The notes under the pieces are model-generated. The model had not been told where the DNA came from. It ran no database searches and worked only from the letters and a program-made list of their open reading frames with translations. 64,000 nt of DNA, from positions 1 to 64,000 of IMG/VR virus record IMGVR_UViG_3300042450_000503; one strand, written 5' to 3'. The translations under genes and the position numbers were made by a program. Source of the stretch: a virus. Shown piece by piece: positions 20,149-27,772 of the stretch (within the stretch, counting starts at the first letter, position 1; each line of letters starts with the position of its first letter).

Positions 20149-20426
20149 TAATTCACTTCTTCTGCTTCAACCGTTTCTACTTCAGTAGTTTGCTCTTCCA
20201 TAAAATTGTAAGAACCGTCCTCTAGGTTGATATTAATAGCCCCATATTGATCTTGAAGTTCCATTTTAAAATCTTCTATCGCCTTGTTTACATCTGCAAG
20301 TTGGTGCAAAAACGCATGCTTTTGAGACTCTGCTAATCCAATGTTAGTTAATAACGCTTGAAGATCTTTTTGTTGGTTTACAATTGTTTCTAATTGTTCT
20401 GCTGTAATTTTGTTTGTGTTTTTCAT
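20148..20426 (-). CDS. Small coiled-coil protein, unknown
   Basis: 92 aa. Helical throughout (ITAEQLETIVNQQKDLQALL) with an acidic tail ending EVETVEAEEVN. First gene of a coupled run leading to the terminase. Similar short coiled-coil proteins are frequent in Bacteroidota phages, but no function is known to me. Confidence 0.6.
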   Translation of the reverse strand: MKNTNKITAEQLETIVNQQKDLQALLTNIGLAESQKHAFLHQLADVNKAIEDFKMELQDQYGAININLEDGSYNFMEEQTTEVETVEAEEVN

Positions 20427-20474
20427 GTTTATTTAATTTAATTGTTATTTATTATTTTTTTTATTTATGTATTA

Positions 20475-21380
20475 TTACGGATAATAAAATGTCCAAACAT
20501 TACCATATTCTGTTACATATCTATTATTTCTACTCCACCCTGTATCGTAAGGACCAAGAGCTATAGGGTCAACTGAAATGCTTGTAACATAAAATTGCTC
20601 AGAGGCTACATCATAATCTCCTCCGCCTCCCAAGCTAAAAGCATATTGTTCTGCTAAAAAATACCCTTCTGCCCCGTTTGGCACGTTGTATGAAGGAATT
20701 TCAAATGTAACGGTGCCAGCCATAGTCACAGGGGGATCTTCAGGTGCGGTAAGATATACTTCATAATTTACGTCGATAATCAATTCATTTGCATCTGATT
20801 GAAATGGTACATCTCCATCATTATTAACATATAAATCCACGTACCAATTGCCGTCGTCTTCAGTTCTAACTTCAAAAATAAATGTTACATTGCAATCATT
20901 ACATCTATCAGCAACATATCCAATTGGGAATCCTTCACTTTGATCTCCTTCTTGAGCAGTAGTTGTGTTTTGAACCCACCCATAGTTTCCATATTGCGTA
21001 TAAACTCTATCTCCAAGAGCAAAGTTTCCTGCATCATAATAACCAGAAGTATATTCTTCCCCTAAAATACAATCAACAATGACATACGATTCTAATGCTG
21101 TTACAGGACAACCTGAATAAGTTGGTCCTATTATTTCTACTTGATCGAGAGGAGTAGATTGTTGTGCCCCTAATAGAACGCCAAAATTAAGAGTTGTAGA
21201 ATATACATAATTTCCTGTAAAATATACATTTGGATCTACTAATTGTGTTGTATAAGCATCCATAGGTATAGGATCCTCTGAGCACCAATCATCAATTAAA
21301 TAATAAACATTAGTAGGAACTGGTGTTGCCACTGATGTTGCATTAGGCCAACCTATACCTATCCCTTGACCCCAGCCCAT
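20475..21380 (-). CDS. Beta-rich secreted- or virion-type protein, unknown
   Basis: 301 aa, rich in Tyr, Val, Thr, Gly and Asp. Residues 1-25 are Gly/Trp/Pro-rich (MGWGQGIGIGWPNATS). Two Cys close together (DRCNDCNVTF) lie at about 160. The composition suggests a beta-sandwich surface protein such as a head fibre or decoration protein. It overlaps the spike-base-like gene start by one base, so the two are coupled and may act together. Confidence 0.55.
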   Translation of the reverse strand: MGWGQGIGIGWPNATSVATPVPTNVYYLIDDWCSEDPIPMDAYTTQLVDPNVYFTGNYVYSTTLNFGVLLGAQQSTPLDQVEIIGPTYSGCPVTALESYVIVDCILGEEYTSGYYDAGNFALGDRVYTQYGNYGWVQNTTTAQEGDQSEGFPIGYVADRCNDCNVTFIFEVRTEDDGNWYVDLYVNNDGDVPFQSDANELIIDVNYEVYLTAPEDPPVTMAGTVTFEIPSYNVPNGAEGYFLAEQYAFSLGGGGDYDVASEQFYVTSISVDPIALGPYDTGWSRNNRYVTEYGNVWTFYYP

Positions 21381-21670
21381 TAGTAAAGTGCTACTATGCT
21401 AGAGCAGGTTGTTGGAGCAGCGCCCGCCCCCCCCTCGTTTACAAAAACGTGATCGACTATTACAGGAAAAAAAGTCCCGTTAGGAATGTTTTGAAATACT
21501 GTATAATTTGTAGAGCCATTGCCGCCAACAACGCTACATGTTAAATTGCCGCCCACGCCAATGTATAAAGCCGCTGATTGTAAACTTGGCGCTAAAGCAC
21601 CAGGTGTTCCGGCTGGTGATATATTTGCCGCTCTTGTTCCAAAATCTGGTTGATCACCGTATTGTCCCAT
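21380..21670 (-). CDS. Spike-base / decoration-like small protein
   Basis: 96 aa. The centre reads as a small beta trimer domain: ALYIGVGGNLTCSVVGG, then FQNIPNGTFFPVIVDHVF, ending CSSIVALY. This resembles the short spike-base domain family seen in gene transfer agents and phages (GGN..., NIPxGTxxPVxV, xIVALY). It probably anchors the coupled downstream 301-aa protein to the capsid. Family call is from memory. Confidence 0.55.
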   Translation of the reverse strand: MGQYGDQPDFGTRAANISPAGTPGALAPSLQSAALYIGVGGNLTCSVVGGNGSTNYTVFQNIPNGTFFPVIVDHVFVNEGGAGAAPTTCSSIVALY

Positions 21671-21673
21671 AAT

Positions 21674-21922
21674 TTATTTTTTAAATATTCTATTATATAT
21701 TTCGCTTTTGTTTTTTGTTCCAATTCTAAACTCTAATACAGATTCACCTGGAAAATTGTAATCTTCACCTGGTTCCATAACTTCAGAATTGCCTTCATTA
21801 TCAATACCCAAAACGGGGAAATCTACGTTTTTCATTGTGATGTCCCCGCTAGGTATTACATTATAAGGTCTATCTTTATCAGGACTATTTTTTTTATAAC
21901 CTGTTGTTGATAGATTTTTCAT
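21674..21922 (-). CDS. Small hypothetical protein
   Basis: 82 aa, polar, with a Lys/Asp-rich N-terminus and a short beta part (FPVLGIDNEGNSEVMEPGED). It lies between the 170-aa repeat protein and the spike-base-like gene and was probably carried on the same late transcript. Not recognised. Confidence 0.55.
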   Translation of the reverse strand: MKNLSTTGYKKNSPDKDRPYNVIPSGDITMKNVDFPVLGIDNEGNSEVMEPGEDYNFPGESVLEFRIGTKNKSEIYNRIFKK

Positions 21923-22435
21923 TTAGCATTTTTTCATTTTAGCAGGAGTTTTTTTAACCTCTTTCTTAACTTCACTAGCTTTTGGCTTATTTTTAGCAAT
22001 ATTTTTTAGCCTCATAGTTTCGTCTCCTCCACTATAATCCTTACTCCCTTTTTTTCCTTCAGCTAAGTCAGATAAATATTTTCCGCCTTCATAAATTTTA
22101 TTACCAATTTTTTTAATTGTCTCCATTTGTTTAACCGGAGATTTCTTTTTTTCCTTAGTTTTTGGGTTTTTTGCAGACGGAAGATTTTTTTGTCTCATAC
22201 TTTCGTCGGATTCACTATAATTTGCACTCCCATGTCTACCTTCAGCCACTTCGCTAAGATATTCCGCGCCTTTATAGATTTTATTACCAATTTTTTTAGC
22301 TTTTTCAGTTATAAACTTTCCTGTAGCAGTGCCTGCTCCAGCTCCAACTGCTCCCATAGTTTGTTTAAATGGGGCAGGAATATCACGTCCTGTCTTTGGT
22401 TGATTACCTCTACCTGGGTTTTGTTTGTATGCCAT
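21923..22435 (-). CDS. Basic protein with an internal duplication
   Basis: 170 aa. Two copies of a roughly 40-residue unit follow one another: KKIGNKIYKGAEYLSEVAEG...DESMRQKN and KKIGNKIYEGGKYLSDLAEG...DETMRLKN. The N-terminus is Gly/Pro/Lys-rich (MAYKQNPGRGNQPKTGRDIP) and the C-terminus is Lys-rich. Small basic, disordered proteins are common late products in this phage; a capsid-interior or DNA-associated role is possible. Confidence 0.6.
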   Translation of the reverse strand: MAYKQNPGRGNQPKTGRDIPAPFKQTMGAVGAGAGTATGKFITEKAKKIGNKIYKGAEYLSEVAEGRHGSANYSESDESMRQKNLPSAKNPKTKEKKKSPVKQMETIKKIGNKIYEGGKYLSDLAEGKKGSKDYSGGDETMRLKNIAKNKPKASEVKKEVKKTPAKMKKC

Positions 22436-22459
22436 TTTTTTTGTTTTTGTTGTTGTTAA

Positions 22460-22834
22460 TTACTTAATTTTTGTGTATATTAATTCTGCAGCTCCTTCGG
22501 AGTTTTTAACAATACAACTCAATGTCGTATCATTTACAAAAGTATATTCGCTATTAGCTATCCAGTTATTTGGTTTAAAAATTGTTTTTATTAAAAAATA
22601 ATCATCATAAATTTTAAAATTTATAACATCAATAGGCTCTCCACTAGTGCCACTTATTTCTTGCACTTGAATATTTCCATTATTATCTTTCCAAAAAAAC
22701 AATTGTGAGGATTCCTCATTTGGTTTCCAATAACCAATTAGATTATTTGTATTAATTTTTTTTGTATTTGTTAAATTAAAAATAACAAATACGGATGCTA
22801 TCACAATAACTGCAATTAAAAATACTTTTTTCAT
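22460..22834 (-). CDS. Membrane-anchored small protein
   Basis: 124 aa. An N-terminal membrane segment (VFLIAVIVIASVFVIFNL, about 4-21) has no lipobox. The rest is a small beta domain (IGYWKPNEESSQLFFWKDNN...) resembling lipocalin-like bacterial envelope proteins. It could act in superinfection exclusion or in lysis; neither is shown by the sequence. Confidence 0.55.
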   Translation of the reverse strand: MKKVFLIAVIVIASVFVIFNLTNTKKINTNNLIGYWKPNEESSQLFFWKDNNGNIQVQEISGTSGEPIDVINFKIYDDYFLIKTIFKPNNWIANSEYTFVNDTTLSCIVKNSEGAAELIYTKIK

Positions 22835-22878
22835 AATTAAATAATATTAAATTTATATAATATTATTATTACGTGTAT

Positions 22879-23193
22879 TTATTGCTTTTTATAAGCTTCC
22901 ATTTCCCAGGGTAGCTTCTTTGATCCTTCTTTCATTTGTGCTCTGGAATATTTCTTTCCTTTCCACATTACATGAGTATCAGTATAATCCAAATCGCCAC
23001 GTTTCATTTGATCTATATGGATCTTTTCGTGTGATACTGTTTTATTCTTTCTTAATTCTAGAGGTGAAACTTTTTTGTTTATTAAAATAGTACCATTATT
23101 TTGCGCCATACCTAATACATTGTCTTCCATGTCGGTACTATATATTGGCGTATTATCACAATCATACGGCATGCCTTTCATTTTATATGCCAT
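22879..23193 (-). CDS. Minimal HExxH metallopeptidase-like protein
   Basis: 104 aa. VSHEKIHIDQMKRGDLDYTD carries HExxH (HEKIH, about 55-59) followed some 35 residues later by an acidic PWEMEAY, the layout of a minimal gluzincin. The N-terminal half is short and beta-like. It is encoded among virion-associated small proteins, so it could be a prohead or envelope protease, or a degenerate zinc-binding structural protein. Confidence 0.5.
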   Translation of the reverse strand: MAYKMKGMPYDCDNTPIYSTDMEDNVLGMAQNNGTILINKKVSPLELRKNKTVSHEKIHIDQMKRGDLDYTDTHVMWKGKKYSRAQMKEGSKKLPWEMEAYKKQ

Positions 23194-23260
23194 GGGTATA
23201 CTGTTTTAAATTTATTAAATTCCCTATAAATATAAATCTATAGGGAATCTAAAATTATTG

Positions 23261-23644
23261 TTATGACCAAAGACCTGCTGTAATCTGTACATTTGTATAT
23301 ACAGGAGCCGCAGCAGTACCAGTAACATACGCAGGAACATTAACCGCAACTGTAGGAGTTGTAGGGTTTCCAGTCAAAGCCGTTACAATACCATCTTTTA
23401 CAGGAAATTGATTTACACCTGTTAATGGGTTTACCAATATCGGAGTAGATGTGTGAGTTAAAACTAATTTTTGTGTTCCAGCTATGGGTGATTGATTAAA
23501 ATGAATAGCTGTTGTAGTAGCACTAAGTGATTCAACTCTAGCAATTGTAGTAGCGTCAAGTAATGCTGATGTACCTATAGTAAGAGCTGTTGCACTACCA
23601 AAAGTAGCCGTTCCAATTACTGGAAATGTAATAAAGTTTGCCAT
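23261..23644 (-). CDS. Thr/Ala-rich structural protein (decoration-like)
   Basis: 127 aa, with nearly all residues Thr, Ala, Val, Ile, Pro or Gly, no charge clusters and no Cys. Predicted beta. The composition is typical of small capsid decoration or fibre proteins, and it sits among other virion genes. Not recognised as a family. Confidence 0.5.
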   Translation of the reverse strand: MANFITFPVIGTATFGSATALTIGTSALLDATTIARVESLSATTTAIHFNQSPIAGTQKLVLTHTSTPILVNPLTGVNQFPVKDGIVTALTGNPTTPTVAVNVPAYVTGTAAAPVYTNVQITAGLWS

Positions 23645-23681
23645 TGTTTTTTTTGTTTTGTTATTTGTTGTTTATTATTTG

Positions 23682-23897
23682 TTATTTTGCTTTTGCACGT
23701 TGAGTGATTGGCCCTGCCTGATATATTGGCTCATCAAACCTAAGTTTAATTCCATTTGGACCTCTATTAGATCCTTTATGTTTAGGGTAACCAGTTGTAT
23801 CAAATGGTCCATCCCAAAGAGCATTTGCTCCTACCCCAGACATTTTAGCTTCGCTATCGAATTGAGTTTTCGGGTGTTTTGTTTCTTTTATGTTCAT
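23682..23897 (-). CDS. Small basic protein, unknown
   Basis: 71 aa, basic and Gly-rich, probably disordered, ending GPITQRAKAK. Its first residues MNIKETK are the same as those of the 91-aa gene before the terminase, possibly chance. It lies 2 bp downstream of the 79-aa gene. Confidence 0.5.
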   Translation of the reverse strand: MNIKETKHPKTQFDSEAKMSGVGANALWDGPFDTTGYPKHKGSNRGPNGIKLRFDEPIYQAGPITQRAKAK

Positions 23898-23899
23898 AG

Positions 23900-24139
23900 T
23901 TATTGATTTGATAAATCGTAAGTTGGTGTTATTCCTTGTTCTACACTTATAGGCGGTTCTACTGGCTGAGAATCATTCATTGAAAGCGATATAGGATTTA
24001 TCTCTTGTGGCTGCGGCAACGCAGACATTGATCTATCATAACTGCCCGGAACTTGTTGCTGCCCAAATACATTTTTTACCGTAGCATTATTTCCCGTTGC
24101 TTTGGGATTCATTTGTTGTGTTGGTGTATTATAATTCAT
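23900..24139 (-). CDS. Small Pro/Asn/Gln-rich protein, unknown
   Basis: 79 aa, low complexity, rich in Pro, Asn, Gln and Ser; likely disordered. It overlaps the 3' end of the winged-helix-like gene by 11 bp. Not recognised. Confidence 0.5.
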   Translation of the reverse strand: MNYNTPTQQMNPKATGNNATVKNVFGQQQVPGSYDRSMSALPQPQEINPISLSMNDSQPVEPPISVEQGITPTYDLSNQ

Positions 24140-24584
24140 GATTTCTTGTTTTATCTTTATTTACATTATGTATTGCTGTTGCCATAACAGTATTCATATA
24201 CGTATCTCCTTTCATTATGATATTTCTATGACTTGTTGGTATATCTTCTTTACCTAACATTATACGATACATTTTGCTTATTAGTTGTTTACACTTAAAT
24301 GAAACTTTATATATATTATATTTTTGAGTTGTGTGGTTTCTATTTCTCCATACCACGATCCAACCCTCTTTTAATAAATTGTTCCAGCGTTTATTGTCCC
24401 AACTATATGCGTAGGTACCTATTTTATAATCTTGTTTTGTAAAAAAATCCATACAATCAAAATAAATTAACAATTCCAAATCGGCATCCGTTAAATTATT
24501 ATTCCTGCAAGCCCATCTTCGTATTATTCTGTAATGTTTTAATAACCCAAGTTCTTTAATATCTGAAGCTTCTAACTTAATCAT
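24129..24584 (-). CDS. Winged-helix-like DNA-binding protein, probable regulator
   Basis: 151 aa. The order helix (LLKHYRIIRRWACRNNNLTD), helix (DLELLIYFDCMDFFT), helix and then the wing-like KEGWIVVWRNRNHTTQKYNI fits a MarR-type winged helix. It overlaps the GroES start by 4 bp, so it is coupled to the chaperonin pair. Close relatives lie next to groES in other Bacteroidota phages as I recall. It may regulate late genes. Confidence 0.6.
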   Translation of the reverse strand: MIKLEASDIKELGLLKHYRIIRRWACRNNNLTDADLELLIYFDCMDFFTKQDYKIGTYAYSWDNKRWNNLLKEGWIVVWRNRNHTTQKYNIYKVSFKCKQLISKMYRIMLGKEDIPTSHRNIIMKGDTYMNTVMATAIHNVNKDKTRNHEL

Positions 24585-24841
24585 AGAACTACAACTATAT
24601 CACCTAGTTTTATAACATGATAAGTTTCCTTATCTATTTCAATTTTATGACCAGCATGTCGATCATAAAATATTTCATCATTTTTTTTAACCCCAACAAC
24701 TTCATCCCCAATTTCTAATACTTTAGCTTGTATATATCTAATATCTTCTCTTTGGTTTTCAGCAAGCATTAACCCACCTTTTGTTTTAGTGGTTCCCTCT
24801 TTTAATTTTTCTATAATTAGATTTCTACCTATTGCTTTCAT
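24581..24841 (-). CDS. groES: GroES co-chaperonin
   Basis: 86 aa, shorter than the 95-100 aa of bacterial GroES. It has the expected strands: IGRNLIIEKLKEGTTKTKGG with the mobile loop (KEGTTKTKGGLMLAE), the GDEV turn and the DIVVVL end. It overlaps the groEL start by one base. Together they would form a phage-encoded chaperonin for folding the capsid or the long fibre proteins. Confidence 0.9.
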   Translation of the reverse strand: MKAIGRNLIIEKLKEGTTKTKGGLMLAENQREDIRYIQAKVLEIGDEVVGVKKNDEIFYDRHAGHKIEIDKETYHVIKLGDIVVVL

Positions 24842-26385
24842 TATGCTCTCAAATTATTGATTACACAATCCGTTGACAATATTGTAGTTGCTACAGAGGC
24901 TGCATTTCTTAAAGCACTTTTTGTCACCAATAAAGGATCAATAATGCCTGCTTTAATCATATCCACAGTTTCCCCTGTTACAACATTAAGCCCATACCCT
25001 ATGCTTGATATAACTTTCATAGGCACTTCTTCAATGCCCGCATTATCTAATATAGTATTAAAAGGAGCTCTGATAGAATCTAACAATATCTCCTCACCTA
25101 TAGAAAACGTGTCTATATTATAAGAAGCGTTTAATAAAGCAATTCCTCCTCCAGGAACAATCCCTTCTTTTATTGCTGCTTTAGTTGCACAAATTGCATC
25201 TTCTATTCTATCAGCTTTTTCTTTTAATTCAATTTCTGAATTTGCACCAACTTTTACAATTGCTATTTTAGCCGATAGTCTTGCCAATCTTTTCTCTAAT
25301 TTAACTACAACGTGAGGTGGATTATTTTCAAGTAATGAATCTTTAATATCATTTATAATATTTAATATTTCATCTGATTGTTCCCCTACGTGAAGTATTG
25401 TTTCTTCATGAGATGTTATACTTTTAATGCAATTGCCTAAATGTTCAGGTTGAATTAAATCTAAATCATCTCCAAGATCCTCGTTTATAAGTGTAGCTCC
25501 TGTCAACAAAGCTAAATCATCAAAGATCTCTTTTTTATTAATACCATACATTGGAGCATTAATAACATTTATTTTTATATTACCTTTAGCTTTATTCATA
25601 GCTAATGCGGATAGTACTTGTTGTTCTAAATCGCCTATGATTAATAAAGGTTTATTATTTTTTATTACAAATTCTAATACCGATTGTATCTGTCTAATAG
25701 AATCTACCGGAGACTCTATTAATAATACTAATGGGTTATCTAGTTCAGCTGTTTTCTTTTGAGCATTGGTAATAAAGTGAGAATTTGTTAATCCCATATC
25801 ACATTGTACTCCCTCAACTATTTCTAAACTACAATCTGGATCTGATGAAGTTTCCATCATCACAATTCCGGTATTGCCTACCGATTTAAAAGCATCGCTA
25901 ACTAACTTACCTAATTCAGGATCATTATTAGTTGATATTGTTGCAATATTATTTAACATATTATCGTCTACAGTTATAGCCATATCTTCAAGATATTTTA
26001 TAACTTTTTCAACCGCTTTATTAATGCCTTCTTTAATTTTTCTAGCATTAGGGTCTTCTATATTATAAGCGTTCTTTAAAATAGAATGCGCTAATACAGT
26101 AGCGGTAGTAGTACCGTCTCCTGCTTCTCTAACTGTTTTTCTGGCAGCTTCTTTTAAAAGAGTAGCTCCCATATTTTCTACCGGGTCCAGTAAAATAACT
26201 GCATCCGCAACCGTTACTCCGTCCTTAGTTATTAGAGGTCTTCCTGAAGCGTCTTCTAAAAGAACACACTTGCCACTTGCCCCTAAGGTTGAACTAACCG
26301 CTTTGGTTAATTTTTCTATACCAATAAATACTTTATCGCTGGCTTCTTTACCGAAGCTTAGATTTTTGACTATAGCGTCTGACAT
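24841..26385 (-). CDS. groEL: GroEL chaperonin, phage-encoded
   Basis: 514 aa. Shows the ATP-binding AGDGTTTATVLAHSIL (about 88-103), ITKDGVTVA (about 53) and the late VPGGGIALLNAS nucleotide-site motif near 410. It is about 30 residues shorter than host GroEL and lacks the C-terminal GGM repeats (it ends STDCVINNLRA). Divergence and pairing with a short GroES indicate a dedicated phage chaperonin rather than a recent host copy. It is the second-longest reading frame in the 20-30 kb part. Confidence 0.93.
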   Translation of the reverse strand: MSDAIVKNLSFGKEASDKVFIGIEKLTKAVSSTLGASGKCVLLEDASGRPLITKDGVTVADAVILLDPVENMGATLLKEAARKTVREAGDGTTTATVLAHSILKNAYNIEDPNARKIKEGINKAVEKVIKYLEDMAITVDDNMLNNIATISTNNDPELGKLVSDAFKSVGNTGIVMMETSSDPDCSLEIVEGVQCDMGLTNSHFITNAQKKTAELDNPLVLLIESPVDSIRQIQSVLEFVIKNNKPLLIIGDLEQQVLSALAMNKAKGNIKINVINAPMYGINKKEIFDDLALLTGATLINEDLGDDLDLIQPEHLGNCIKSITSHEETILHVGEQSDEILNIINDIKDSLLENNPPHVVVKLEKRLARLSAKIAIVKVGANSEIELKEKADRIEDAICATKAAIKEGIVPGGGIALLNASYNIDTFSIGEEILLDSIRAPFNTILDNAGIEEVPMKVISSIGYGLNVVTGETVDMIKAGIIDPLLVTKSALRNAASVATTILSTDCVINNLRA

Positions 26386-26445
26386 AATTTTATTTGATTA
26401 AATTGATTTGAATATATTCTATATATTACTTATTTTTAGGGAGAT

Positions 26446-26580
26446 TTACTTACCTTGCCCTTTATAAGCTTTTTTATATAACTTTGAAGTTTTTAACTTG
26501 GATGACTTTGTTTTAGCATGAACGCCTGGTCTCGCTATATTTTTTACAATCCTAATAACAGACGCCGTTTGTTTCGCCAT
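26446..26580 (-). CDS. Tiny basic protein, conserved-looking
   Basis: 44 aa from the ATG at 26580: begins MAKQTASVIRIVKNIARPGV, then is Lys/Ser-rich and ends KAYKGQGK. Very basic. The PGVHAKTKSSKLKTSK core is a pattern I recall from small genes in other Bacteroidota phages. It overlaps the 3' end of the spanin gene by 37 bp in another frame, and it lies upstream of GroEL. Confidence 0.6.
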   Translation of the reverse strand: MAKQTASVIRIVKNIARPGVHAKTKSSKLKTSKLYKKAYKGQGK

Positions 26581-27032
26581 AATAAATATAAAATTAATAT
26601 TAATAAAAGTAACCACAGAATCCAACAGTAATTTGCTTTCTTTTCTATAGTTTTGTTTTTACCAGAAGTATTTTCTGTTTTATTTACTTTAACAGTTGCT
26701 ACGGAATCTTTAAGTTTAATATTAGACTCTCTTTTGTTATTTGTATATAAAGTATTAACTTTATTTTTTTTGATCTTTAAAATAACGTTTTTATAACTTT
26801 TACCATCAACGATAATTGTTTTACTTGAATCTATAGGTGTTATAATAATTTCACTATTGTCAATAGTTGTAACTATGTTTGTAGAATCTGTCTTTTCTTT
26901 CTTTTCTATAGTTGTAACTATAACTTTTGTTTCAACTACACTGTCTTTTTTTATATCAATTTTATCTACCTGTACATGCCTACTTGCACAAGAGGTTAAT
27001 ACAATTAAAAATAGTAATATAAGTTTTTTCAT
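26544..27032 (-). CDS. Unimolecular spanin (u-spanin) candidate
   Basis: 162 aa. The N-terminal signal MKKLILLFLIVLTSCAS has a lipobox (LTSC, Cys at 15), giving an outer-membrane lipoprotein. The middle is Lys/Asp/Thr-rich and extended. The C-terminus is a transmembrane helix (YCWILWLLLLILILYLLW, about 134-151) with a basic end. A lipobox plus a C-terminal membrane anchor is the T1-type u-spanin plan. It overlaps the endolysin candidate by one base, completing the lysis cassette. Confidence 0.75.
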   Translation of the reverse strand: MKKLILLFLIVLTSCASRHVQVDKIDIKKDSVVETKVIVTTIEKKEKTDSTNIVTTIDNSEIIITPIDSSKTIIVDGKSYKNVILKIKKNKVNTLYTNNKRESNIKLKDSVATVKVNKTENTSGKNKTIEKKANYCWILWLLLLILILYLLWRNKRRLLLGL

Positions 27033-27418
27033 TACGATAATATAGTTAATGATATTTCTTTAGCCGCCTGCATTTTTTTAAATAATTTTTCGTATGCTTT
27101 TCTTGATTGACCAATATAGTTTTTATTTCTAGATTGACCTACTAATATACAACCTTCAGTGTCGTGATTTGTATTACCGGCATGGATACGAACGCCTTCA
27201 AAGTTAGGCACGTTTAATAATAAAGGCATTAATCTTTTAAATCTATTAGATTGGTTGATTATTACTTTATATGTTCCTTTTGGAATAGCGGTTTCCGCTT
27301 TAATTTTTACCGGTCTTTCAACATCTTCTAATGTATAACATTCCCAAATGCCATCAATCAATAGTTCCCCTATTGTAGATGTATCAGTCTTGTGTAATCT
27401 CTTTATTGTTATCTGCAT
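27032..27418 (-). CDS. DUF5675-type endolysin candidate
   Basis: 128 aa. GVRIHAGNTNHDTEGCILVG (about 86-105) places His, Asp and Cys as in L,D-transpeptidase-type cysteine active sites and is the signature of DUF5675 as I recall. The N-terminus has WECYTLEDVERP. DUF5675 proteins often sit beside holins and spanins and are suspected cell-wall enzymes. Neighbours here are two small membrane proteins upstream and a spanin downstream. No signal peptide is seen, so export would need the holin. Confidence 0.7.
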   Translation of the reverse strand: MQITIKRLHKTDTSTIGELLIDGIWECYTLEDVERPVKIKAETAIPKGTYKVIINQSNRFKRLMPLLLNVPNFEGVRIHAGNTNHDTEGCILVGQSRNKNYIGQSRKAYEKLFKKMQAAKEISLTILS

Positions 27419-27581
27419 TTTTTCCTTTTATTTTAAATATTAACCAATCATATATTTTCATTGAGGTGTATACTATTGATATAATCAATAATAATATTTT
27501 TAGGCTTGCTTCCAAATTTGTAAGGCTTATTATAAGGGTTAGAGCATTTAAAGTGTAAACGCGAAGACTACATTGATCCAT
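27384..27581 (-). CDS. Small membrane protein, holin candidate
   Basis: 65 aa. Two hydrophobic stretches (LNALTLIISL and LKILLLIISIVYTSM) lead into a basic, polar C-terminus. It overlaps the start of the DUF5675 gene by 35 bp and the next upstream membrane protein by one base. Position and topology suggest a holin or antiholin. Confidence 0.6.
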   Translation of the reverse strand: MDQCSLRVYTLNALTLIISLTNLEASLKILLLIISIVYTSMKIYDWLIFKIKGKNADNNKEITQD

Positions 27582-27772
27582 TATCTTTTTAATTTATTAA
27601 CAATGTCCGTAAATCCTTGAATACCTATATATGCCGTTGATATAATAACCCAATCAGATGAGGTTAAATATCCTGAAAATAATCCGCAGCATGCTACAAT
27701 AAAAACAGAGAGCTTTCTACTAATCCATTTATTTAATAATATATCTAATTGTTCTTTACTCATATTTACCAA
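27581..27772 (-). CDS. Small membrane protein, holin candidate
   Basis: 63 aa. Two hydrophobic segments (LSVFIVACCGLFSGYL and WVIISTAYIGIQGF) with a basic end NKLKR. The true start may be the second Met (MSKEQLDILL). First gene of the lysis cassette, overlapping the fibre gene by 7 bp. Confidence 0.6.
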   Translation of the reverse strand: MVNMSKEQLDILLNKWISRKLSVFIVACCGLFSGYLTSSDWVIISTAYIGIQGFTDIVNKLKR

